A program made the position numbers and the translations under genes. Below are positions 54,306 to 61,816 of a DNA stretch of 64,000 nt, one piece after another. The DNA is taken from assembly GCF_000714535.1 (NCBI RefSeq), contig NZ_AUND01000023.1, positions 62,001 through 126,000 on the forward strand, written 5' to 3'. A model generated the notes under the pieces. That model was not told where the DNA came from, made no database searches, and worked only from the letters and a program-made list of their open reading frames with translations. Numbering within the stretch: position 1 is the stretch's first letter; the number at the start of each line of letters is the position of its first letter. The stretch comes from Thioclava pacifica DSM 10166 (GTDB taxonomy: Bacteria; Pseudomonadota; Alphaproteobacteria; Rhodobacterales; Rhodobacteraceae).

Positions 54306-56230
54306 GTGCGGCGCAATCCCAGACCGGCATGCTGGAGTGGCTGATCGCCCTGCCACGTTCACGCAAGGCGCTGATCCTTCTGGTTCTCGATGGCACGCTG
54401 GTGCTGCCGCTTATTGCGCTGACGGCCCAACTGTTTAGCCCGACGCATCCCGAGATCGGACACGCCCTCGGGATGAGCGCGCCGGGTCTTGTGCTCGCAG
54501 CGAGTTTCGTAAGCCATCTGAGCGGACTGACCCGCATTCGTCTGAAGTCCTTCGCGAGCGAGGGACTGGGCCGTGCAGCGCTGCTGTCGCTCAGTCTTGT
54601 CGTTGCAACCGGGCTCGGTCTGCGAATGACGACGGGGCATGTCGACTGGGCCCTGCCGGTCTTTTTTGGTCTGCTCTACTTTCTGGCTCAGCTCGGTCAG
54701 CGAACGCTGCTTTTGCGGCTCATGGCCCGGATCTATCGCCATTCCCGTGTCGTCTCGCGCGTCGCCATCTACGGCGCGAGCCCCTCGGGGATCGCCCTGT
54801 CCAATGCGCTCAGGGATCGCTCCGGCATTCTCACCTGCGCGTTTGTCGACGAGAGCCCCGCCTTGCGCGGTGCCCAGCTCGATGGTTTGCCAATCTTTTC
54901 GCCCGCAGAGGCCGAGCGGCTGCGGCGTGACTACAATATCGACCGGGTCATTCTGGCCGATCCCGCCCTTTCGAGGGCGCGCCGCGACGCGCTGTCGCGC
55001 AGGCTTGCGGCTGCAGGCTTGCAAACGGAATCCTTGCCCGCATTCACGCAGCTTATCGAAGATCGCGATCTTGCTGCACGGCTCGAGCCGGTTTCCGGCA
55101 CGGCGCTTCTGCATCGCGCCGAGCTAGACGATACCGTCCAGCCTGTTCACAGCTACTACGCAGGCAAGACGGTTCTCGTCACGGGTGGCGGCGGTTCGAT
55201 CGGGCGCGAACTTTGCCGTCAGGTTCTCGCAGCGGGCCCGGCCCGGCTGATCCTGCTCGAACTGTCGGAATCCGCACTTTATCACGCTGAGGCGGAGCTG
55301 AGAGGGTTGGCAGAAGAGGTCGGCGCAGTGCTGGTCCCGAAACTCGGATCGGCAGGCGATCCGTTGCTTCTGCGTGCGATCTTCGCGCAACATCGCGTCG
55401 ATGTGGTCCTGCATGCGGCAGCTTATAAACATGTCCCCATCGTCGAGGCCAACCCAAGCGCAGGCCTGTCCAACAATGTCTTTGCGACAGCCTGTCTCGC
55501 CCGCGCGGTGCTGGAGGCCGATGTCGCCCGTTTCGTTTTGATTTCATCGGACAAGGCTGTTGCACCACGCTCTGTCATGGGGGCTTCGAAACGAATGGCC
55601 GAACTGGTTATTCAGGATCTCGCCTTGCGCGCGGACCGAACGAGTTTCGCGATTGTGCGCTTTGGAAATGTGCTGGGTTCGTCCGGCTCGGTGGTTCCGC
55701 TCTTTGAAGAGCAGATCCAGGCAGGCGGACCGCTCACGCTGACTGATCGTCGCGCCACACGTTATTTCATGACCATCGCCGAGGCGGCGCGGCTCGTTTT
55801 ACTGTGCAGTACGTGGGACGACGGCTGCGGTGTCTATGCGCTCGATATGGGGCGTCCGATCCGAATGTTCGATCTGGCGCGCCAGATGATCGCGGCGCGA
55901 GGTCTGAGGCTTCGGGACGCATCGACGCCTGACGGCGAGATCGAGATCGTCGAAATCGGTCTTCGACCGGGAGAGAAGCTCCACGAGGCGCCGATGACGG
56001 GCCCGATGACGGCGCCGACTGCGCATCCAAAGATCGGGAGAATTCATCCCCCGTCTCTGTCAGAGCTCGGGATCGCGGCCCTTTTGCGGGATTTGCGCGA
56101 AGCGATCGAGGCGCCGGAGCCGTTCCGATTGGATCGCTTTCTGGCGCGTCTGCCCGAGGCCGCTATCCCTGAGCCGGACCCGAGCCCCGCCTTGGCGGAC
56201 GAAGAATTCAGGATGTGCCCGGCGGAGTGA
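54302..56230 (+). CDS. membrane NDP-sugar 4,6-dehydratase (WbpM/PglF/CapD family)
   Basis: The 642-residue enzyme turns a UDP-HexNAc into its 4-keto-6-deoxy form, the entry to bacillosamine- and QuiNAc-like sugars. Four N-terminal membrane helices (about 20-140) precede a CoA-binding-like domain. The catalytic domain starts [17 protein letters not shown] near 290. [15 protein letters not shown] near 363 and [19 protein letters not shown] near 417 have Met in place of the usual catalytic Tyr, as in all WbpM-type enzymes. It is coupled to the sugar transferase. The C-terminus overlaps the truA end by 23 bp. Confidence 0.93.
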   Translation: MSAAQSQTGMLEWLIALPRSRKALILLVLDGTLVLPLIALTAQLFSPTHPEIGHALGMSAPGLVLAASFVSHLSGLTRIRLKSFASEGLGRAALLSLSLVVATGLGLRMTTGHVDWALPVFFGLLYFLAQLGQRTLLLRLMARIYRHSRVVSRVAIYGASPSGIALSNALRDRSGILTCAFVDESPALRGAQLDGLPIFSPAEAERLRRDYNIDRVILADPALSRARRDALSRRLAAAGLQTESLPAFTQLIEDRDLAARLEPVSGTALLHRAELDDTVQPVHSYYAGKTVLVTGGGGSIGRELCRQVLAAGPARLILLELSESALYHAEAELRGLAEEVGAVLVPKLGSAGDPLLLRAIFAQHRVDVVLHAAAYKHVPIVEANPSAGLSNNVFATACLARAVLEADVARFVLISSDKAVAPRSVMGASKRMAELVIQDLALRADRTSFAIVRFGNVLGSSGSVVPLFEEQIQAGGPLTLTDRRATRYFMTIAEAARLVLLCSTWDDGCGVYALDMGRPIRMFDLARQMIAARGLRLRDASTPDGEIEIVEIGLRPGEKLHEAPMTGPMTAPTAHPKIGRIHPPSLSELGIAALLRDLREAIEAPEPFRLDRFLARLPEAAIPEPDPSPALADEEFRMCPAE

Positions 56231-56990
56231 AGGGATCATCGGGATAGCCGACCCCGCAGAGATAGAGCCCCTGGGGCGGGCAGACCGGACCGCAAGCGGC
56301 GCGGTCACGTGCATCAAGCGCAGTGGCCACGCGCGCGGGTGACCAGGCGCCCGCGCCAACGCGCTCGAGCGTTCCGACGATCGAGCGGACTTGATTGTGT
56401 AGAAAACTCCGCGCGCGCAGGTGGAAGCGGTATTCGCGCCCATGCGGGATCGCGATCTCCTCGATCGAGATCTCGTCGAGCGTCTTCACCGGCGAGTTCG
56501 ACTGGCACATGGTCGATCGGAAGGTGGTGAAGTCATGATGCCCGACAAGATGGGCCGCCCCTTCACGCATCGCTTCAAGGTCGAGCGCGTTCTGCACCCG
56601 CCAGACCAGGCCGCGATCATGGGTCATCGGCGCGCGGCGCTGCACAAGCCGAAAGCGGTAGCGCCGTTCCTGCGCGGAAAACCGGGCGTGAAAGTCATCC
56701 GCCACCCGCGCGCAGGCAAGGATTGAGACAGGATCGGGGCGCAGGTGATAGTTCAGTGCTTCTGACAGTCGGAACGGATCCCAGTCCTTTTCAAGATCGA
56801 CATGGGCCACCTGCGCCGTCGCATGAACCCCTGCATCGGTCCGGCCTGCCGCGGCGATCGTGTGGGCGCCAGGTTCAAGACGCGCGAGCGCCGCCTCGAT
56901 CGTACCCTGCACCGAGGGCTGATCGGCTTGCCTTTGCCAGCCGGCAAAGGGGCCTCCGTCATATTCGATCTTGAAAGCATATCTGGGCAT
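56208..56990 (-). CDS. truA: tRNA pseudouridine(38-40) synthase TruA
   Basis: TruA makes pseudouridine at positions 38-40 of tRNA anticodon arms. It starts [33 protein letters not shown] near 47 holds catalytic Asp52. [10 protein letters not shown] near 148 and [17 protein letters not shown] near 203 are further family blocks. ATG at 56990 gives 260 residues. The upstream region is shared with an EamA transporter gene on the other strand. The 3' end overlaps the dehydratase gene by 23 bp. Confidence 0.95.
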   Translation of the reverse strand: MPRYAFKIEYDGGPFAGWQRQADQPSVQGTIEAALARLEPGAHTIAAAGRTDAGVHATAQVAHVDLEKDWDPFRLSEALNYHLRPDPVSILACARVADDFHARFSAQERRYRFRLVQRRAPMTHDRGLVWRVQNALDLEAMREGAAHLVGHHDFTTFRSTMCQSNSPVKTLDEISIEEIAIPHGREYRFHLRARSFLHNQVRSIVGTLERVGAGAWSPARVATALDARDRAACGPVCPPQGLYLCGVGYPDDPFTPPGTS

Positions 56991-57110
56991 GGGTGGGCCA
57001 TAGCCCGAGCCCCGCCGCTTTCGCAATCCCCTGTTGCATCCGAACCCGCCTTGCCAGCCCCGCTGCGTGCGGCTACCGATGGCGGGTCGTGGATCACGGG
57101 ACGAGACAGG

Positions 57111-57947
57111 ATGAGCCTTTCGATCATGCTCGCGGTGCTGGGGGCGGCCTTCCTGCACGCGCTCTGGAATGCGCTGATCCGTCTGGGTGGCTCGAAGATC
57201 CGTGCCATGGTGATGCTTTCGCTGATGGAAGCGGTGGTGGGTCTCGTCGTCGCTTTGTCCCGCCCGATGCCGCATCTGGAGGCGATCTGGTGGATCCTTG
57301 GCGCGGGTGTCGTGCATTTCGGCTACAAGTTCTTCCTTGCCCATGCCTATGAGCAGGGGGATCTGAGCCGGGTCTATCCGATCGCGCGCGGTTCCGCGCC
57401 GATGATGGTCGCGATCGTCAGCGCGGCCCTCGCGATCGACGCGATTTCGGGCATCGAATATGCAGGCATTGCCGTTCTGGGCCTCGGGATTGCGCTGATG
57501 GCGCGCGGGGTTTTTACCGATGGCGAGAGCCGTCGCCTGCTGCCCTACGCGATGGGATCCGCACTCGCCACGGCCACCTACACACTTGTCGACGGCATCG
57601 GTGCGCGAGTTTCGGGCGAGCCGGTGGGGTATGTTGCCTGGGTCATGGTGCTGGGCGGGGTTTTCTTCGCGGCGGTGATGATCGCCCAACGCGGTTCGGC
57701 GATGCTGCGGGCGAGCGGGCGCGAATGGGGGATCGCGGGGGTTGGGGCTGCGGCCTCCTACGGGGCCTATGCGATCTCGATCTGGGCGATGACGCGCGCG
57801 CCGATCGCGCTGGTGGCGACGCTGCGCGAGACCTCGATCCTCTTCGCAGTACTGATCGGCTGGCTGGTCTTCGGAGAGAAAATGCGTACCAGCAAAGCGA
57901 TCGCTGCGGGTCTCATCGTGGTCGGCGTTGTCCTGACCAGGGTCTGA
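57111..57947 (+). CDS. EamA/DMT-family transporter
   Basis: A ten-helix permease of 278 residues with two EamA repeats (about 5-135 and 145-275). It begins [23 protein letters not shown], and the second repeat ends [20 protein letters not shown], a hallmark of drug/metabolite exporters. The substrate is unknown. ATG at 57111 is preceded by GAGACAGG; a much longer in-frame extension overlaps truA and is not credible. Its stop lies 4 bp from the stop of the next, convergent gene. Confidence 0.85.
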   Translation: MSLSIMLAVLGAAFLHALWNALIRLGGSKIRAMVMLSLMEAVVGLVVALSRPMPHLEAIWWILGAGVVHFGYKFFLAHAYEQGDLSRVYPIARGSAPMMVAIVSAALAIDAISGIEYAGIAVLGLGIALMARGVFTDGESRRLLPYAMGSALATATYTLVDGIGARVSGEPVGYVAWVMVLGGVFFAAVMIAQRGSAMLRASGREWGIAGVGAAASYGAYAISIWAMTRAPIALVATLRETSILFAVLIGWLVFGEKMRTSKAIAAGLIVVGVVLTRV

Positions 57948-57951
57948 TCGC

Positions 57952-58437
57952 TCAGAACTGGGGACGTCCCTGCTCATCGCAGCCGCTTGGCATCGCTTGT
58001 TCGCCGGGCGCCCGCAACAGCAGATGGCCGGTGACGATTTGCAATGGCGTGAAGGGCGGCTCTTGGATCGTCGGCGCGATCTGGCGCAGTATATAGCAGC
58101 CGCCATAGAGCCGTTTGCTGCCGTCGCTTTGCGTCGAGCGCACTGTCACCGGCACGCGCGCGTAGATCGACCCGGCGGCGGCTTCCGAGGTGACGGTGCC
58201 AATCTCGACTGACACGTCGACTGTCTCGGCGTAGCCTTTGGCGAACACGCCGTAGTCGTCGATCTGATCGTGATGGGCGAAATAGCTCCAGGCGCGGGCG
58301 TATTGGTGCAGGGCAATCGCGTTGTAGAGAGACCGGACCAGATCTGCCGGGGTCGAGCGATTGTCGAGATAGGCCGGTTCGGCCACGGCGGCCTGGGCGG
58401 TCAGGGCGATTAAGAGCGGAGCGAAAAGGCGGCGCAT
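57952..58437 (-). CDS. secreted protein of unknown function
   Basis: I do not recognise a characterised family. The 161-residue product has a clear signal peptide ([20 protein letters not shown], cleavage after about 19). The mature part starts [17 protein letters not shown], with [11 protein letters not shown] near 44, [11 protein letters not shown] near 65, [11 protein letters not shown] near 90 and GGCYILRQI near 112. The pattern of short helix plus strands recalls NTF2-like folds, which is speculation. Two cysteines (about 113 and 154) could form a disulfide. GGAGGT 5 nt before ATG 58437 fixes the start. It lies 61 bp after pcs. Confidence 0.75.
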   Translation of the reverse strand: MRRLFAPLLIALTAQAAVAEPAYLDNRSTPADLVRSLYNAIALHQYARAWSYFAHHDQIDDYGVFAKGYAETVDVSVEIGTVTSEAAAGSIYARVPVTVRSTQSDGSKRLYGGCYILRQIAPTIQEPPFTPLQIVTGHLLLRAPGEQAMPSGCDEQGRPQF

Positions 58438-58498
58438 CAGACCTCCTGTCTTGTGGTCACGGTCGCCCGCAACCGGCGAGCAAATCGCGCTCGGTGTC

Positions 58499-59191
58499 TC
58501 AGGCACGCTCGGGGATGATCTGCTGCGCGATGCCCACGAAAAGCAGGTAGAACGAGGTCACGACGAGCCCCCAATGCGCCCAGCTTGCCGGATCGAAATC
58601 GACCCACGCGGCCCAGCCCGCGAAGAAGGTCCACAAGAGCGCGATCGGCAGCGACAGGCCGCGCCAGCGCTGCGTGCGCACGGGATGGATGAATTTCAGC
58701 GGCAGGAACATCGCCACTGCCAGCGCGAGGACAACGATCAGGCTCGTCCAATAGCCCGGCTTGAGCGCGAAAAGGACGAGCACGAGCATGTTCCAGCATC
58801 CGGGGAAGCCCGAGAAGGAATTATCCTTCATTTTCATGCGCGTGTCAGAAAAATAGACGACGCTCGTATAGGTGATGGCGATGATCGCGAGCCAGCCTGT
58901 CCAGCCCGGCAGAAGCCCCGATTTGAACAGCGCGAAAGCCGGGATGAAGACATAGGTCAGATAGTCCACGATCAGATCCATCAGCACCCCGTCATAGACC
59001 GGCGCATTGGCTTTCACGTCGTAGCGGCGGGCCAGGGGGCCATCGATCCCGTCGACGAAGAAGGCCACGACCAGCCAGAGGAACATCATGCTCCATTGCC
59101 CGTCGGCGGCGGCCAGAAGTGCCAGCATCGAGAGCACCGCGCCGGTGGCGGTCAGAAGGTGAACGAAAAGGGCTTTGATGCGGATATCCAT
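58499..59191 (-). CDS. pcs: phosphatidylcholine synthase
   Basis: Pcs condenses CDP-diacylglycerol with free choline to phosphatidylcholine in one step, the bacterial pathway first found in Sinorhizobium. The CDP-alcohol phosphotransferase motif is the Pcs variant: D50-G-x2-A-R55, then twelve residues, G68-x3-D72-x3-D76. Ordinary family members have eight in that gap. DYLTYVFIPAFALF follows. About eight membrane helices fit in 230 residues. ATG at 59191 was chosen; another start 18 bases upstream is possible. Confidence 0.92.
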   Translation of the reverse strand: MDIRIKALFVHLLTATGAVLSMLALLAAADGQWSMMFLWLVVAFFVDGIDGPLARRYDVKANAPVYDGVLMDLIVDYLTYVFIPAFALFKSGLLPGWTGWLAIIAITYTSVVYFSDTRMKMKDNSFSGFPGCWNMLVLVLFALKPGYWTSLIVVLALAVAMFLPLKFIHPVRTQRWRGLSLPIALLWTFFAGWAAWVDFDPASWAHWGLVVTSFYLLFVGIAQQIIPERA

Positions 59192-59235
59192 GCGCCCCTG
59201 ATGACGCATTCGGGACGTAGGGGCAAGCAAAGCCT

Positions 59236-60156
59236 TCAGGCGCGCGGATGCGACCGGTCGTAGATCTCCATCAGCCGCGCCGCGTCGACGGCGGTGTAGA
59301 TCTGGGTCGTGCCAAGGCTCGCATGGCCCAGCAATTCCTGGATTGCGCGCAGGTCGCCGCCGGCGGCCAGAAGATGGGTCGCGAAGCTGTGACGCATCGC
59401 GTGCGGCGTGGCGGTCGAGGGCAGCCCAAGCGACATGCGCGCGCGCTCCATCGCCTTCGAGATCATGCGTGGATTGAGCGCCTTGCCGCGCGCGCCGTAA
59501 AAGAGCGGCGCTCCCGGTTCTAACGGGTAGGGGCAGAGCCGCACATATTCCGCCACCGCCTCGCGCGCGGCGGGCACGACCGGCACCAGCCGCTCCTTGT
59601 CGCCCTTGCCGCGGATACGCAGCACCTCGGGCAGGGGATGGGCCTCCCCGGTCAGACCAAGCGCCTCCGAAATACGCAAGCCGCAGCCATAGAGCAGCGT
59701 GAGCACGGCCGCATCGCGGGCCGCGATCCACGGCTCCATCGCCTGCGTGTCGACCTGATCGATCATTTCGGCGGCGGCGCTCTCGCTGAGGGGGCGGGGC
59801 AGTTTGCGCTGATATTTCGGGCTGCGCGCCGAGAGGATGTGGCTGGCGTCGAACCCGTCGCGATCTGCGAGCCAGCGGATGAAACTCTTCACCGAGGAGA
59901 GCGCCCGGGCCAACGAGCGTGCCGAGAGGCCGCGCGTACGTTCATGGGCCATCCAGGCGCGCATTTCCGAAGGGCCGAGCGAAGCGATCCGCGCCGTTCC
60001 GAGGCTCTCGCCGTGATGGTGTTGCAAGAAGCCCAGAAATCCCGCGACATCGCGCTGATAGGCGGTGAGGGTGTGATCTGAAGCGTCGCGCAGCCCGCGC
60101 AGATGCGTGAGCCATTCGGCCAGTGCTGCCTGCAACCCTTCCGAGGGCGCCGCCAT
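59236..60156 (-). CDS. xerC: tyrosine recombinase XerC
   Basis: XerC with XerD resolves chromosome dimers at dif. The SAM-like N-terminal domain spans about 5-100 and the catalytic domain follows. Active residues are Arg161 (YGCGLRISEAL), Lys184 (GKGDKE), His252 and Arg255 (PHAMRHSFATHLL), His278 (LLGHASLGTT) and the nucleophile Tyr287 (QIYTAVDA). The ATG overlaps the DUF484 stop as TGATG; a GTG one codon upstream is possible. Linkage to a DUF484 gene is also seen in gammaproteobacteria. Confidence 0.94.
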   Translation of the reverse strand: MAAPSEGLQAALAEWLTHLRGLRDASDHTLTAYQRDVAGFLGFLQHHHGESLGTARIASLGPSEMRAWMAHERTRGLSARSLARALSSVKSFIRWLADRDGFDASHILSARSPKYQRKLPRPLSESAAAEMIDQVDTQAMEPWIAARDAAVLTLLYGCGLRISEALGLTGEAHPLPEVLRIRGKGDKERLVPVVPAAREAVAEYVRLCPYPLEPGAPLFYGARGKALNPRMISKAMERARMSLGLPSTATPHAMRHSFATHLLAAGGDLRAIQELLGHASLGTTQIYTAVDAARLMEIYDRSHPRA

Positions 60157-60890
60157 CACTCGAGCCAGCGGCGCATCGTGCGTTCGAACACGCCGGCGAA
60201 GAAAGCGAGAAGATCGGTGCCCTGCGAAGGTTTGAACTGGTGCGGGTCTTCGGCCCCCATCACCAGCATCCCGGGCAGTCGCCCCGGTCCCAGATCAAGC
60301 TGCATCAGCGCCTCGGAGCGGACCCAGTCTGCCGCCTCTCCATAGATCGCCTCGGACCCCGGAACGGTCTGGCGCAGCACGACGCCGCGCGGTTGCCCGC
60401 CGCGCCCGCCGCGCATGTATTCGGTGATGAAACCCGGTTCGGCGACGCAAAGCACCTCGCCGAGAACGCGCAGCGCAGGGTCGTCCTCGTTCTGGTGGCT
60501 TTCCAGCACGAGGCGCACCGCATCGACGCGAAGGATCTCGGCGACCTCGGTGGAGAGGTTCTTCAGGAAGCTCTCGAATTCATGCGGGTCGAGCATCTTG
60601 AGAACGGCGCGATGGATCTGGTTCGTACCGGCGAGGTTTTCATAGGCCGCCGCGATCACCGAACGATGGGTATCTTCGAGCCGGTCGAGCCTTGCCTCGA
60701 GCCGGGCCATGGCCGCGCCGCGCAGATCGACGATGTTGCTGCCCATCGCCGACTCGTTCGCGGCGATCAGCGCACGCATCAGGTCGCGATCTTCGAGAAT
60801 CACATCGGGGTCGGAAATGATCTTGTCGCGGAGTTGCTCCACGAGGGCCGTCTCGGTCATGCCTGTCTCGTCGCTCGGATCGGTTGTCAT
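60156..60890 (-). CDS. DUF484 family protein (GAF-like)
   Basis: This 244-residue cytosolic protein matches DUF484, whose structure is GAF-like and whose function is unknown. An N-terminal helical region (VEQLRDKIISDPDVILEDRDLMRALI) is followed by a coiled segment and a GAF-like domain (about 85-240) with GAEDPHQFKPSQGTDLLAFFAGVFERTM at the end. It is coupled to xerC, and the same order in other proteobacteria suggests a link to chromosome segregation. No catalytic residues are evident. Confidence 0.87.
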   Translation of the reverse strand: MTTDPSDETGMTETALVEQLRDKIISDPDVILEDRDLMRALIAANESAMGSNIVDLRGAAMARLEARLDRLEDTHRSVIAAAYENLAGTNQIHRAVLKMLDPHEFESFLKNLSTEVAEILRVDAVRLVLESHQNEDDPALRVLGEVLCVAEPGFITEYMRGGRGGQPRGVVLRQTVPGSEAIYGEAADWVRSEALMQLDLGPGRLPGMLVMGAEDPHQFKPSQGTDLLAFFAGVFERTMRRWLE

Positions 60891-60951
60891 TTTTCCAAAG
60901 CATACACGAAGAGCGCGCCCATGCAGTCGAAAAAATCCCCCGCGCTGGACG

Positions 60952-60978
60952 AAAAAGACCCGCCGGGGGGCGGGCCTT
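60952..60978 (-). terminator. intrinsic terminator of the transaldolase-like gene
   Basis: On the minus strand GGCCCGCC and GGCGGGTC form an 8-bp stem (one G-U pair) with a 4-nt C loop, followed by TTTTTC. It lies 27 bp after the gene's stop. Confidence 0.85.
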
Positions 60979-61004
60979 CATAGCTGTCTTCGCGTGGCGC
61001 GTGA

Positions 61005-61658
61005 TCAGAGGATCTTCTGCCCGGTCGCTGCCCAGTCCTTGAGGAACTGGTCCAGACCCTTGTCGGTCAGCGGGTGGTTCGCCATCGCCTTGATCACGGC
61101 AGGCGGCGCGGTGATCACGTCGGCGCCGATGCGGGCGGCATCGGTGATGTGGTTGACCGAACGGATCGAGGCGGCGAGGATCTGCGTCGAGAAATCGTAA
61201 TTGTCGTAGATCGCGCGGATGTCTTCGATCAGCTGCATCCCGTCGAGGTTGATGTCGTCGAGACGACCGATGAAGGGCGAGATGAAGGTCGCGCCCGCCT
61301 TCGCGGCGAGGATCGCCTGCGCGGCCGAGAAGCACAGCGTGACATTGACCATATGGCCTTCGGATGCGAAAGCCTTGCAGGCGGTCAGGCCATCCCAGGT
61401 CAGCGGAACCTTGATCGCGATATTGGGGGCGATCTTGGCAAGTTTCAGACCTTCTTCGATCATGTCCTTGGCTTCGGTCGCGACGACTTCGGCCGAGACC
61501 GGACCCGAGACCATCTCGCAGATCTCCTTGGTCACCTCGAGAATGTCGCGGCCCGATTTCAGGATCAGCGAGGGGTTGGTGGTCACGCCATCGACCATGC
61601 CCAGATCGTTGAGCTCGCGGATCGCGGCGGTGTCAGCGGTATCGACGAAGAATTTCAT
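61005..61658 (-). CDS. small transaldolase / fructose-6-phosphate aldolase
   Basis: A 217-residue class I aldolase of the TalC/FSA type. It starts [18 protein letters not shown], with [14 protein letters not shown] near 23. Lys83 in [12 protein letters not shown] is the Schiff-base lysine. [13 protein letters not shown] lies near 136. Short TalC proteins act as transaldolases in the pentose phosphate pathway or as fructose-6-phosphate aldolases; sequence alone does not separate the two here. It is a single gene with its own terminator. Confidence 0.92.
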   Translation of the reverse strand: MKFFVDTADTAAIRELNDLGMVDGVTTNPSLILKSGRDILEVTKEICEMVSGPVSAEVVATEAKDMIEEGLKLAKIAPNIAIKVPLTWDGLTACKAFASEGHMVNVTLCFSAAQAILAAKAGATFISPFIGRLDDINLDGMQLIEDIRAIYDNYDFSTQILAASIRSVNHITDAARIGADVITAPPAVIKAMANHPLTDKGLDQFLKDWAATGQKIL

Positions 61659-61752
61659 GGCAGCACTCCTTGGCGGCAGACGCGAGCCTGTTAGCGCAAA
61701 TGCTGCCCGTGCGAAAGGGTCGATTGCCTGCCATTGCCGGCAGGCCCGAAAA

Positions 61753-61809
61753 GGGGCTCTGCCCCTCGGCCTGCGGCCTCACCCCGGGATATTTGGAGCA
61801 GTTGGAAGG
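61753..61809 (+). repeat. single-arm copy of the GGGATATTT repeat before priA
   Basis: A GGGGC/GCCCC hairpin (61753-61765, TCT loop as in the copy at 18105) and a GGCC-TGC-GGCC hairpin are followed by CCCCGGGATATTTGGAGC and then AGTTGGAAGG. The arm ends 7 bp before the priA start and its GGAAGG may serve as the ribosome-binding site. The rest of the 158-bp gap holds a further hairpin, GCCTGCC/GGCAGGC. Confidence 0.75.
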
Positions 61810-61816
61810 CAAGGCG

